Assembly (NCBI GenBank): GCA_013141055.1
Contig: JABFRS010000001.1
Coordinates: 806,001 to 870,000, forward strand
Length of the DNA: 64,000 nucleotides
Direction of reading: 5' to 3'
Source of the DNA: Cyclobacteriaceae bacterium
Lineage (GTDB): Bacteria; Bacteroidota; Bacteroidia; Cytophagales; Cyclobacteriaceae
Of this stretch, positions 8,381 to 16,919 are shown piece by piece (position 1 is the stretch's first letter; each line of letters begins with the position of its first letter). A program made the position numbers and the translations under genes. The notes beneath the pieces were generated by a model that saw only the letters and a list, made by a program, of their open reading frames with translations, did no database searches and was not told where the DNA came from.

Positions 8381-11300
8381 ATGATACGCGGCCTCCTGAT
8401 ATTTTCCCTTACCAACCGATGGATTGTCATTGCTTTGGCAATCGTCACATCGGGGATTGGATACTGGTGCTTTACACAATTAAAGATTGAAGCCTATCCC
8501 GATATCGCAGATACGAATGTAATCGTCATTGCGAAATATAATGGACGGGCCGCCGAGGAAGTAGAGCAACAGGTTACGATCCCTATCGAGCGGGCACTTA
8601 ATAATGTTCCCAAAGTATTAGACCGAAGAAGCAGAACCATCTTTGGTCTTTCCGTGGTTCAATTAACTTTTGAAGATGGCGTTAATGATTACTTCGCACG
8701 TCAGCAGGTAAACGAGCGACTGGCAAGTGCAGAGTTGCCCGATGGGGTAAGTCCGGAGCTCGCACCTCTCACCACTGCTGTGGGTGAAATTCTCCGCTAT
8801 GTTGTTGAAGCGCCCGCTACATTCAGTCCTACCCAACTTCGTGACTTACAGGATTGGGTCATCCGACCATTTCTTCTTCAGGTTCCAGGCATTGCTGATA
8901 TCACGACGTTCGGTGGTCCGTTAAAACAATTTCAGATCCTCATCTCTCCTGAAAAATTAAGGAGATACAATCTTACTGTCAATGATGTCATTTCCTCTGT
9001 TGAGAAAAACAATCTGAACACTGGTGGCAATGTAATGGAGCGCGGCGGCCAGGGATTTGCAGTCCGTGGACTTGGTGCATTAAAATCTATTCAGGACATT
9101 GAAACCATCGCACTTAGTTCCTATAACGGAGTTCCTGTCTTCATCCGTGACGTAGCATCGATTGAAATCGCTCCACCGCCGCCATCCGGAATTCTTGGAT
9201 ATACCTTCAAGAGCGAACAGATCGAAAGCAATAGCGGAACGGAAGGAATCATTCTTCTAAGAAGAGGAGAAAATCCGAGCGAGGTTCTTAAAAAAGTAAA
9301 AGAACAGATCGCCGCCCTTGAACGTGATGAATTACCGGAAGGTGTAAAGATCAGAACGCTTTATGATCGGAGTTTTTTGATCAATCACTCTCTGGAGACG
9401 GTGGGTAAGACCCTTTTCGAAGGAGTGTCGATCGTTGTGATCATCCTTATCTTCTTTTTAGGAAGTGTGCGCTCTGCGTTGGTGGTTGCGCTGACAATAC
9501 CTTTTGCTTTGCTCTTTGCTTTTATTCTTATGCGCCTTACGGGAATTCCCGCAAACTTACTTTCATTAGGTGCAATTGACTTTGGAATTATTGTGGATGG
9601 TGCCTGCATCATGGCAGAGCACCTGATACGAAAGTACAGAAGTGCTACTCCCGGTGATAAAGAGCAGGGTATTCTTAAGATCACATTGCTGTCAGCTCAG
9701 GAAGTAGGCCGCGAAATATTCTTCTCTGTAACCATCATCATTCTTGCTTACATGCCAATCCTGTTGATGACACGTGTGGAAGGAAAGCTCTTCTCCCCGA
9801 TGGCATTGACACTTGCATTTGCCGTGATCGGATCCATGATCTGTGCACTCACGCTCATACCAGTACTTATCTCGTTTGCTTATAAAAAAGGATTGGAGAA
9901 TCTCGACAAGCCCATTCCACAGCATAAGAATCCAGTCCTGGATTTTCTGGAAAAGAAATACAAGAACACCATTGTAAAGATACTGGAGGTTCCAAAGATG
10001 ATCACCATCGTGGGCTTTTCCATCGTCTTTGGATTGATTGCAACAGGCACCAGCCTTGGAACAGAATTCCTTCCTGAACTTGACGAAGGATCTATCTTCC
10101 TTCGATGCTTCCTGCCGGCAGGCGTCAGCATACAGGAGAATGCAAAGATCGCTCCCGGCATTCGCAAGATCATCGCCAGGTATCCACCGATTGATTACGT
10201 CATTACCCAAACGGGACGTAATGATGACGGTACGGATCCGTTTCCAACCAACCGTACAGAAATACTCGTTGGGTTACGGGATTATAATCTGTGGAATGAC
10301 ACCATTCAGAAGAAGGAACTTGTATCACGCATTCAGAATGATTTGCAAGAGCAATTTCCGGGAGCATTCTTTTCAACAGGTCAGCCGATCATAGATCAGG
10401 TGATGGAGATCGTAACGGGAAGTGCCGCCGATCTTGCCATTTCTGTTATTGGTGATGACCTTGAATTGATGCGAAGTAAAGCTGATACGATCTCAAGCAT
10501 TGTTCAGGGAATGCAAGGAGCCGTTGCCGTAAACATTGAACAAGAGGGAAGACAAGCTCAGCTGGCGATCACTATCAACCGTGAAAATGCAGCACGTTAT
10601 GGCATCAGTGTAAATGACATTCAGGCGTTGGTTGAATCCGCGATTGGCGGCAAAACGATCTCTGTTTTATATGACGGCGCAAAGCGATATGATATTGTTG
10701 TTCGCTACCTCGCGGAAAGCAGAAATACCATTGAGTCAATTAAAAATCTCCAGGTTCCTTCCGCCCAGGGAGCCCTCATTCCGATGAGCCTGTTGGCAAG
10801 TGTAGAATTCTCTGAAGGTCAAACCAACATCTATCGTCTCAACGGCAAGCGGATGGCTACTGTCCGCACCAATATCCGGGGACGTGATCAGGGAGGGTTT
10901 GTCACAGAGGTTGGTAAAAAGATTAGCGAGACACTTACTATTCCTAAGGGTTACAGCGTTGTATATGGCGGGCAGTATGAAAACCTCGAGCGCGCAGGAA
11001 AACAACTTTCTATAACGATACCTCTTACGATCATCATGGTATTCATTTTGCTTTTTTCATTGTTTAAGAACTTCCGGCATACGTTTGTTGCAATGTCCTG
11101 CATATTGTTTGCGCTGGGCGGCGGTATTGCAGCATTGCTGGTCCGCGGTTATCATTTTAATGTATCAGCAGGTGTTGGCTTTGTATCGATCTTTGGAATT
11201 TCCGTTATGGCGGGAGTGCTTCTCGTTTCTGCCATCAAGAGAATGGAAGAAGCTGAAGGCACGGATCTTAAGCAAATGGTTGCTCTTGCCTCTTCTGAAC

Positions 11301-11518
11301 AGCTTCGGGCTATTGTTTCGATTCTGATCGTTGCGATTGTTGGTTTAATCCCTGCGGCAATTTCATCGGGTATCGGATCTGATGTTCAGCGACCATTGGC
11401 AACGGTGATCATCGGCGGACTCACCAGTACGCTGGCGTTTGCACCGGTATTACTTCCTCCGCTTTATTACCTGATGGAAAAATCAAATAGAAAAAAGAAC
11501 CCTGAGTATCACCATTAA
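8381..11518 (+). CDS. CzcA/CusA-type heavy-metal RND efflux pump
   Basis: Inner membrane proton-driven pump of the HME-RND family, 1045 residues, the usual length. The first transmembrane helix is at residues 10-30, followed by the large periplasmic porter loop. The family signature GAIDFGIIVDGACIMAEH near residues 395-412 carries the acidic residue of the proton relay. The second half repeats the layout (NIRGRDQGGF, then a transmembrane bundle with GVGFVSIFGISVMAG). Divalent (Co/Zn/Cd) versus monovalent (Cu/Ag) specificity cannot be decided without alignment. It follows the DUF190 gene by one base and is followed after 6 bp by a response regulator gene. Confidence 0.95.
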   Translation: MIRGLLIFSLTNRWIVIALAIVTSGIGYWCFTQLKIEAYPDIADTNVIVIAKYNGRAAEEVEQQVTIPIERALNNVPKVLDRRSRTIFGLSVVQLTFEDGVNDYFARQQVNERLASAELPDGVSPELAPLTTAVGEILRYVVEAPATFSPTQLRDLQDWVIRPFLLQVPGIADITTFGGPLKQFQILISPEKLRRYNLTVNDVISSVEKNNLNTGGNVMERGGQGFAVRGLGALKSIQDIETIALSSYNGVPVFIRDVASIEIAPPPPSGILGYTFKSEQIESNSGTEGIILLRRGENPSEVLKKVKEQIAALERDELPEGVKIRTLYDRSFLINHSLETVGKTLFEGVSIVVIILIFFLGSVRSALVVALTIPFALLFAFILMRLTGIPANLLSLGAIDFGIIVDGACIMAEHLIRKYRSATPGDKEQGILKITLLSAQEVGREIFFSVTIIILAYMPILLMTRVEGKLFSPMALTLAFAVIGSMICALTLIPVLISFAYKKGLENLDKPIPQHKNPVLDFLEKKYKNTIVKILEVPKMITIVGFSIVFGLIATGTSLGTEFLPELDEGSIFLRCFLPAGVSIQENAKIAPGIRKIIARYPPIDYVITQTGRNDDGTDPFPTNRTEILVGLRDYNLWNDTIQKKELVSRIQNDLQEQFPGAFFSTGQPIIDQVMEIVTGSAADLAISVIGDDLELMRSKADTISSIVQGMQGAVAVNIEQEGRQAQLAITINRENAARYGISVNDIQALVESAIGGKTISVLYDGAKRYDIVVRYLAESRNTIESIKNLQVPSAQGALIPMSLLASVEFSEGQTNIYRLNGKRMATVRTNIRGRDQGGFVTEVGKKISETLTIPKGYSVVYGGQYENLERAGKQLSITIPLTIIMVFILLFSLFKNFRHTFVAMSCILFALGGGIAALLVRGYHFNVSAGVGFVSIFGISVMAGVLLVSAIKRMEEAEGTDLKQMVALASSEQLRAIVSILIVAIVGLIPAAISSGIGSDVQRPLATVIIGGLTSTLAFAPVLLPPLYYLMEKSNRKKNPEYHH

Positions 11519-11524
11519 GAATCT

Positions 11525-12181
11525 ATGGAATCACCTATTACAGTTATCATTGCTGACGATCATAAAATCATTCGTGTTGGCCTTAGCGGAATTCTGGAGC
11601 GCGAGGCAGACATCAAAGTAATCGGTGAGGCTGAAAGTGCTGAAGAGGTATTGAACATTCTCGTTACCACTCCTGCTGAAGTTATCCTGATGGACATTGA
11701 CCTGGGAGAAACCGACGGCATCACCGTAACACGCAAGATCAAAGAACTTTATCCTATGATCCATGTGCTGGGACTTACCATGCATGAAGAACCGGATTAT
11801 ATCATCAAAATGCTGGAAGCAGGTGCCAGCGGATATCTCTTAAAGAATGCAGGCCGTGAAGAGCTATTGACGGCGATCCACACAGTAGCAAAAGGGGACA
11901 GCTATTTCAGTCAGAAAGTTTCTTCCACATTGCTTCAGGCAATCACACAACAAAAGGGTGCCGCAGGACAAAAGAAGCCAATCGGTCCAACGCCACTCTC
12001 CGATCGTGAGATTGAAGTGCTGAGACTCATCGCCCAGGAGTTCTCCAATGGTGAGATTGCTGAAAAGCTTTTCATCAGCATACGCACCGTAGACACCCAC
12101 CGTCGAAATCTTCTTGAGAAGCTGCAGGTAAAGAACACTGTGGGATTGGTTAAATACGCCATTGAAAAAGGCATTATTTAA
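11525..12181 (+). CDS. NarL/LuxR-type response regulator
   Basis: 218-residue DNA-binding response regulator. The receiver domain has the acidic pair D11/D12, phosphoacceptor Asp57 (ILMDIDLG), the conserved Thr of LGLTMHEE and the Lys of YLLKNAG. The C-terminal helix-turn-helix is of the LuxR type (LSDREIEVLRLIAQEFSNGEIAEKLFIS... VDTHRRNLLEKL). It is the last gene of the metal efflux operon, 6 bp after the pump, so it may autoregulate the operon. No kinase is adjacent; the nearest orphan kinase is encoded at 14761. Confidence 0.95.
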   Translation: MESPITVIIADDHKIIRVGLSGILEREADIKVIGEAESAEEVLNILVTTPAEVILMDIDLGETDGITVTRKIKELYPMIHVLGLTMHEEPDYIIKMLEAGASGYLLKNAGREELLTAIHTVAKGDSYFSQKVSSTLLQAITQQKGAAGQKKPIGPTPLSDREIEVLRLIAQEFSNGEIAEKLFISIRTVDTHRRNLLEKLQVKNTVGLVKYAIEKGII

Positions 12182-12282
12182 CTAATACAGCAGGTAATAG
12201 GCAATTCTCGCAGGTACCTGAGACAATCACTGATTTTCACAAAATAGGTTTTTCCCTCTCGGTTGAGCGGAGTCCTCAGATC

Positions 12283-12290
12283 TACTTTTG
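12283..12290 (+). promoter_or_regulatory. Bacteroidota -7 promoter element
   Basis: TACTTTTG is an exact TAnnTTTG match, 26 bp before the sigma factor start, with a TTG at 12263-12265 as a possible -33 element. Confidence 0.6.
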
Positions 12291-12316
12291 ACCTGTCGAC
12301 CTAAAACCCTTTTGCC

Positions 12317-12937
12317 ATGTCAATCACAATTATTTCCACTACCAGCGACGAAGAATTGGTTAATGCAATCCGTCAGGATGACCGCAAAGCTCTTGGTGAG
12401 TTGTATAATCGTTACTACAAAAAAGTATTCAACAAGTGCTTTTCATTTACCAAAAAACAGGAAGAAGCTTTTGACCTTGCTCAGGAAGCATTGATGAAAG
12501 CTTTCGACAACATTCACTCTTTCAAAGGTGAATCATCTTTCTCAACATGGCTTTACACGATCACACACCGTCATTGTCTTGCGGCTCTTAAAAAGAATGG
12601 CCGGTTCCAGTTCCACAGACTTGAAGATAATTTTATAGGTGATGAAGACAGCACTGACGCTTCACCGGTTTCAGAAGAGACAAGCGAAAGAGCCGAACAG
12701 GAGTTGATCATGTATTCACTCATCAAGGCATTACCAGAGAAAGAAAGAAATCTTTTGAATTTAAAATACCTTGAAGGAGAGTCTATTGAAAACCTCCAGT
12801 CTCAAATGAATCTTTCTGCCAGCGCAGTGAAAATGAGATTGAAGAGGACACGGGAAAAGCTCAATTCGTTATACGCACTTGCCCTCACCTACGGCCTCGA
12901 GCAGGTATTGGAACAAATCGAATTATTTACAGCATAA
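12317..12937 (+). CDS. ECF-type RNA polymerase sigma factor
   Basis: Sigma-70 family factor of the extracytoplasmic function type, 206 residues. Region 2 spans about residues 15-95 (LYNRYYKKVFNKCF, the -10 recognition helix SFSTWLYTITHRHCL). Region 4 spans about 135-190 with the helix-turn-helix LEGESIENLQSQMNLSASAVKMRLKRTREKL. An acidic, variable linker lies between them. No anti-sigma factor gene follows; the next gene is a Usp-like protein 39 bp downstream. Its regulon cannot be predicted here. Confidence 0.93.
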   Translation: MSITIISTTSDEELVNAIRQDDRKALGELYNRYYKKVFNKCFSFTKKQEEAFDLAQEALMKAFDNIHSFKGESSFSTWLYTITHRHCLAALKKNGRFQFHRLEDNFIGDEDSTDASPVSEETSERAEQELIMYSLIKALPEKERNLLNLKYLEGESIENLQSQMNLSASAVKMRLKRTREKLNSLYALALTYGLEQVLEQIELFTA

Positions 12938-12976
12938 TAACGTGACCTTGATTTAAAATGCCACTCAAAAGCTGGA

Positions 12977-13546
12977 ATGGTTTTCAAGAAGACACTGCTT
13001 TATCCTTTCAATATCAATACTCCTTACTTCGAAGGATATGCCTGGGCCATGGAGCTTGCGCTTCGCATGAAAGCCAGGCTTCAGTTGTTTACTACTACAG
13101 AAGTTGCTCCCGGCATCACCACCACACCTGATTCTATATATCACTCTCTTCTTGAAGCACAGGGATACTTTCTTGAACATTATCAACACTCAGGAATAAA
13201 ATCAAATGTTGCTGCACTTGAACCCAACATCGTAAAAGGAAATCTGAAAGATGAACTGATCTCGCATCTCAGGAAGAAATCTGTAGACATCGTTATCATT
13301 GATCCTTTCTTTCTTTCAACTCATTTCAGAGAAATCACAGAGATTGAAAAACAATCCAAAGGGCTCATCATTCTGCCGGAGCACAAAGAACCTTCCTCTG
13401 AAAAATCGCACCCGCCGGGAACCGATCATTTCTATGATGTGCTACGCCGGGCCGAACTTTACAAGTTGCCCGAAAACTTCTTTAACACCCTCGGGAATGA
13501 CCTTTCGGTATTTAATTACCTCCGAAGGTTCTTTCAGAAAAAGTGA
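12977..13546 (+). CDS. UspA-like protein (divergent)
   Basis: 189-residue protein that reads like a single universal stress protein fold. N-terminal KKTLLYPFNINTPYFEGYAWAMELALRMKARLQLFTT resembles the beta1-alpha1-beta2 unit of Usp proteins, and KKSVDIVIIDPFFLS the alpha3-beta4 unit. The C-terminal nucleotide-binding motif of ATP-binding Usp proteins (G-x2-G-x9-G-S/T) is not present, so it is probably not ATP-binding. The C-terminal ~50 residues are not recognised. It follows the ECF gene closely and may be co-transcribed. Confidence 0.55.
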   Translation: MVFKKTLLYPFNINTPYFEGYAWAMELALRMKARLQLFTTTEVAPGITTTPDSIYHSLLEAQGYFLEHYQHSGIKSNVAALEPNIVKGNLKDELISHLRKKSVDIVIIDPFFLSTHFREITEIEKQSKGLIILPEHKEPSSEKSHPPGTDHFYDVLRRAELYKLPENFFNTLGNDLSVFNYLRRFFQKK

Positions 13547-13594
13547 TTCCACCAGACTCCTATGCCGGGATTTTACCTTACGTATGTAAAAGGG

Positions 13595-13602
13595 TAACTT
13601 TC
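13595..13602 (+). promoter_or_regulatory. Possible -7 promoter element
   Basis: TAACTTTC, one base off TAnnTTTG, 22 bp before the start of the D15-type barrel gene. Confidence 0.35.
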
Positions 13603-13624
13603 GACTATCAACCTTGGGTTTGTG

Positions 13625-14755
13625 ATGTTTACAGGTAGGTTTCTTATCATTTGCTGTCTCGGATTATGCTCTTTCTCCGCCTGGTCGCAAGCCGATCCTA
13701 AAGCGGATACAAAAATTGATGAACCCATTATTCCTGTTGAGCACAAAAAACAAAAACGCCTTGTTCTGTTTCCTGTACTGGTGAAGTCACCGGAATATTC
13801 CTGGGGCGCAGGCATCGCCGGTACTTACTTCTTTAATCTTTGGAACGACTCCACCACCCGCACATCGAACATCAAAAACGTTTCCTTTTATACATTACGC
13901 CGTCAGCTTATCATTGCCAGCGACGGCACGATCTATTCACCCAACGAAAAATACATCCTCCACTTTATAGCATCATTCAGTCATTTTCCAGACAGGTTCT
14001 GGGGACTAGGAAATGAAACACCGCTGGAGAATCAGGAGAACTACAGCATCAGTCAGTTCGATCTCTATCCGCAAATCCTTAGAAAAGTCTTTTCGGATTT
14101 TTACCTGGGCGTGAGTTATGAATTTCAGAACGTCTATGATTTTGAATACAATGCCGACGGCACGAGTCTTTTCGATCTGGAGAATATAACAGGAAGAAAG
14201 GGTGGTAAAATTTCCGGTGCCGGAATACTGGTTACGTGGGACAGTCGCGACAATGCATTCAGTCCTTCAAAAGGATTCTATGCCCAGTATTATCTGGGAG
14301 ATTATAATGAAAAGATCGGAAGTGATTTTAATTTTACCATTCACAACCTTGACATGCGGACGTACTTTGGATTCAAAAAGGATCGTGTGCTGGCTTTTCA
14401 ATTAAATATTATCTCTACCATTGGAAATACTCCTATCCGTGATCTCGCCAGCATGGGCTCAAGTTCATACATGAGAGGATATTATGAAGGACGATTTACG
14501 GATCGCAGTATGGTTGCCTTTCAGGCGGAATACAGAGTTCCTGTCAAAGGGCGTTGGGGATTTACAACTTTCGCAGGCGTGGGTCGTGTTGGCAGCTCAT
14601 TGACAGATGCATTACGAATTGAAAATGTAAAGCCATCCTTTGGCATCGGATTGAGATATGCTTTGCGTCCTAAGGAAAAACTAAACCTGCGTGTGGATGC
14701 AGGGTTTGGTCAACAGTCTCAGGGAACCTATATTAACATCGGCGAATCCTTCTAG
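13625..14755 (+). CDS. BamA/TamA-like outer membrane barrel protein (D15 surface antigen family)
   Basis: Outer membrane beta-barrel of 376 residues with an N-terminal signal peptide ending in AWSQ. The body is the D15/Omp85 barrel: alternating strands such as LVTWDSRDNAFSPSKGFYAQ, the typical RDNAFSPSKG box, MRGYYEGRFTDRS containing the RGY-type element, and the final FGIGLRYALRPKEKLNLRVDAGFG. There are no POTRA domains, so it is not BamA or TamA itself. Small barrels of this type in Bacteroidota have unknown roles. The ATG at 13625 is preferred over the GTG directly before it. The kinase gene follows after 5 bp. Confidence 0.85.
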   Translation: MFTGRFLIICCLGLCSFSAWSQADPKADTKIDEPIIPVEHKKQKRLVLFPVLVKSPEYSWGAGIAGTYFFNLWNDSTTRTSNIKNVSFYTLRRQLIIASDGTIYSPNEKYILHFIASFSHFPDRFWGLGNETPLENQENYSISQFDLYPQILRKVFSDFYLGVSYEFQNVYDFEYNADGTSLFDLENITGRKGGKISGAGILVTWDSRDNAFSPSKGFYAQYYLGDYNEKIGSDFNFTIHNLDMRTYFGFKKDRVLAFQLNIISTIGNTPIRDLASMGSSSYMRGYYEGRFTDRSMVAFQAEYRVPVKGRWGFTTFAGVGRVGSSLTDALRIENVKPSFGIGLRYALRPKEKLNLRVDAGFGQQSQGTYINIGESF

Positions 14756-14760
14756 ATATT

Positions 14761-16179
14761 GTGAAAGCTATTGGCGTAAGATCCCTGCTTATTCTTTCCA
14801 TCATTCTTACAATGGTGAGTGCCTTCATTACCTATCTGAATGTGCAGCAAAAAAAGGAAGCCATTGCCCTGGTGATCCACAACTATAAGGTAATCCAGGC
14901 CTCCACACGTTTACTTTCCCTTTTGAAAGACGTTGAAATTGGTCACCGTGGATATCTGATCACGGCCGATAAATCTTTTCTTCAACCTTATGAAGAAGCA
15001 TTGCTTGATATCCATTATGACATGGATACCCTAACCCTCCTGGTAAAGAACAATCAGCGACAGCTTGAGATCCTGCAAAAAAGACTCATCCCATTAGTGG
15101 ATGAGAAAATGGCAGATCTTGAAGAGAGCCTTATCATCTTAAAGACATACGGACAGGACAGCGCTTCTCATTTTAATGGAATGAAGATCGCCAAAGCAAA
15201 AATGGACAGCATTCATTTCTGGACCACCAACTTCATTCAGCACGAACAGGAACTTCTGAAAGAACGAAGCGAAGCATTGGAGAGTCAGTATTTTCTGAAT
15301 GATGTCATACGGTTTTCAAGCTTCACATTGATTGGCATCATCTCCTTTGCGGCTCTGATCACCATTGCCAACAAAGAGAATGACAATAAACGTTTGCTGG
15401 TGGAACTACAGCAGTTCAATCAGCAATTGGAATTCAAAGTCAAGGATCGCACACGACGATTGGAAGAGGCTAATAAGGATCTTCTCAGATTAAACGATGA
15501 AAAGAATCATTTCCTTGGCATCACAACGCATGATCTCAAGGCGCCGCTCGCCGGAATTTCCGGACTTCTTGAATTGATGAAGCTGGAAAAGACATCTTTA
15601 TCCGGAAAACATCTCGAATACATTCAGCTGATGGAGGCAACCTGCCAGGATATGTTGCGACTGATCTCCGATCTTCTTGACCTGAGCCGCATTGAACATG
15701 GAACGACAACGGTTATTATTCAGGAGGTGCCGGTCAGTAAAATCATCGGGCAGCTTGAAGATCATTTCCGCTCCTGGGCCTCAAGAAAAAATATCCATCT
15801 GACGTTCGTCAATAAAGTAGCAAAAGACATCATCATCACGGATCATGACATTGCTGTCAGAATTCTGGATAATCTTATCTCCAACGCAATCAAGTTTTCA
15901 CCGAAAGGAAAGGAAGTGCTGGTTTCGTTGATGGATGAAGATGCCAGACTGCGAATCGACATCAGCGATCAGGGTCCCGGCATCAGGTTGGAAGACAGGG
16001 ATAAATTGTTCCAGAAGTTTCAAAAGCTCAGCGCACGACCCACCGACGGTGAAAGCTCTTCTGGCCTTGGCTTATCCATTGTAAAAGACCTGGTAGACTT
16101 TCTCAAGGGCTCTATTGAGGTAAAGAGTGAAATGGGGAAAGGCACTACTTTCATCATCCGGCTGCCGAATAGTCTCTGA
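14761..16179 (+). CDS. CHASE3-domain sensor histidine kinase
   Basis: Membrane sensor kinase of 472 residues. Transmembrane segment 1 (residues 8-26) is followed by a CHASE3 extracytoplasmic domain (about 30-175, with the characteristic EIGHRGYLITADKSFLQPY), transmembrane segment 2 (about 181-203), a short coiled coil, HisKA with phospho-acceptor His257 (FLGITTHDLKAPLAGI), and HATPase_c with N box DNLISNAIKFSPKG, G1 DQGPGI and G2 SSSGLGLSIV. The start is GTG, 5 bp after the barrel gene. There is no adjacent response regulator; the orphan NarL-type regulator encoded at 11525 is a candidate partner, by inference. Confidence 0.93.
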   Translation: MKAIGVRSLLILSIILTMVSAFITYLNVQQKKEAIALVIHNYKVIQASTRLLSLLKDVEIGHRGYLITADKSFLQPYEEALLDIHYDMDTLTLLVKNNQRQLEILQKRLIPLVDEKMADLEESLIILKTYGQDSASHFNGMKIAKAKMDSIHFWTTNFIQHEQELLKERSEALESQYFLNDVIRFSSFTLIGIISFAALITIANKENDNKRLLVELQQFNQQLEFKVKDRTRRLEEANKDLLRLNDEKNHFLGITTHDLKAPLAGISGLLELMKLEKTSLSGKHLEYIQLMEATCQDMLRLISDLLDLSRIEHGTTTVIIQEVPVSKIIGQLEDHFRSWASRKNIHLTFVNKVAKDIIITDHDIAVRILDNLISNAIKFSPKGKEVLVSLMDEDARLRIDISDQGPGIRLEDRDKLFQKFQKLSARPTDGESSSGLGLSIVKDLVDFLKGSIEVKSEMGKGTTFIIRLPNSL

Positions 16180-16267
16180 AATCTTCCTTTTGATCTACTA
16201 AAGGCTGAGGTGCCGCATCTTATCGGCACGTTACAGTGACTATTTCCGTTATGTAATCTCTAAACAT

Positions 16268-16274
16268 AAAGGAG
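16268..16274 (+). promoter_or_regulatory. Strong Shine-Dalgarno site
   Basis: AAAGGAG, 7 bp before the ATG at 16282. It is unusually canonical for this window and fixes that start. Confidence 0.7.
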
Positions 16275-16281
16275 AAAGCAT

Positions 16282-16740
16282 ATGAAAACCGCACTGTGTA
16301 CAACGATTTTGAGCATCCTCATAACATTCTCAGTAAACGCGCAACTCTTCAATTCTTCTCATGTTCCCGAAGAAGCAAGAGTAAATTTTAACCTTCAGTA
16401 TCCTAAAGCAAAGCAAACAAACTGGACTAAAGACACGGATGGATATCAGGTGAGGTTTCGTTCAGGAAGACATTACATTGTAGCAGTTTATGATCTTCAG
16501 GGAAGGTCCGTCGCTGAGATCCTCAAGATCAGCAAAGACATGCTTCCAACACTTGCGAGAAAGCAACTAAGAGAGAACTATGCATCGTATGCGATTGAAG
16601 ATGCCGTAAAAATAAAGTCGGTCGACGGAAGAATAGTCTATGGCACACACATCGGCACGGCTGAAGAGTCGCTTGAGCTGGTCTTCAATGATAGTGGATA
16701 CATGATCTCCATTACCTCTGACGAGATCAGCACGGATTAG
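16282..16740 (+). CDS. Secreted PepSY-like domain protein
   Basis: 152-residue exported protein. A signal peptide ends at VNAQ (about residue 20). The rest matches the Bacteroidota PepSY-like (DUF2874) repeat: VPEEARVNFNLQYPKAKQTNW, then YQVRFRSGRHYIVAVYDLQGRSV and MLPTLARKQLRENYASYAIEDAVKI. Such proteins are periplasmic or secreted; PepSY domains are often inhibitory or ligand-binding, but no function is established for this group. It stands alone after the kinase gene with its own strong ribosome binding site. Confidence 0.75.
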   Translation: MKTALCTTILSILITFSVNAQLFNSSHVPEEARVNFNLQYPKAKQTNWTKDTDGYQVRFRSGRHYIVAVYDLQGRSVAEILKISKDMLPTLARKQLRENYASYAIEDAVKIKSVDGRIVYGTHIGTAEESLELVFNDSGYMISITSDEISTD

Positions 16741-16810
16741 AATTCTCCACCGGTAATAACTCATTTTTTAGTCATTTTATAGTCTTTCTGACTCTGAGTT
16801 GCTCACTTAC

Positions 16811-16842
16811 GGTATGAGCTCGTACCCTCTGCAGGGTATGAG
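16811..16842. promoter_or_regulatory. Overlapping palindromes, candidate operator
   Basis: GGTATGAG/CTCGTACC forms a 16-bp near-palindrome (one mismatched pair) at 16811-16826. CTCGTACCC and GGGTATGAG then form a second inverted repeat across TCTGCA at 16819-16842. GGGTATG recurs at 16859-16865. All copies lie upstream of the ankyrin gene promoter. Confidence 0.35.
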
Positions 16843-16886
16843 AATTATACAATTTCAAGGGTATGTTCTGCCTTTGGAGAGGCGGG

Positions 16887-16894
16887 TACATTTG
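16887..16894 (+). promoter_or_regulatory. Bacteroidota -7 promoter element
   Basis: TACATTTG matches TAnnTTTG exactly, 25 bp before the ankyrin gene start. Confidence 0.55.
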
Positions 16895-16919
16895 ATCATC
16901 ATCAAACACCCTTACTCCC

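Noticed and set aside
9692-10210. 172-codon open frame antisense to the RND pump
   Set aside because: Lies wholly inside the intact pump gene; Cys/His-rich antisense translation without a domain or start signal.
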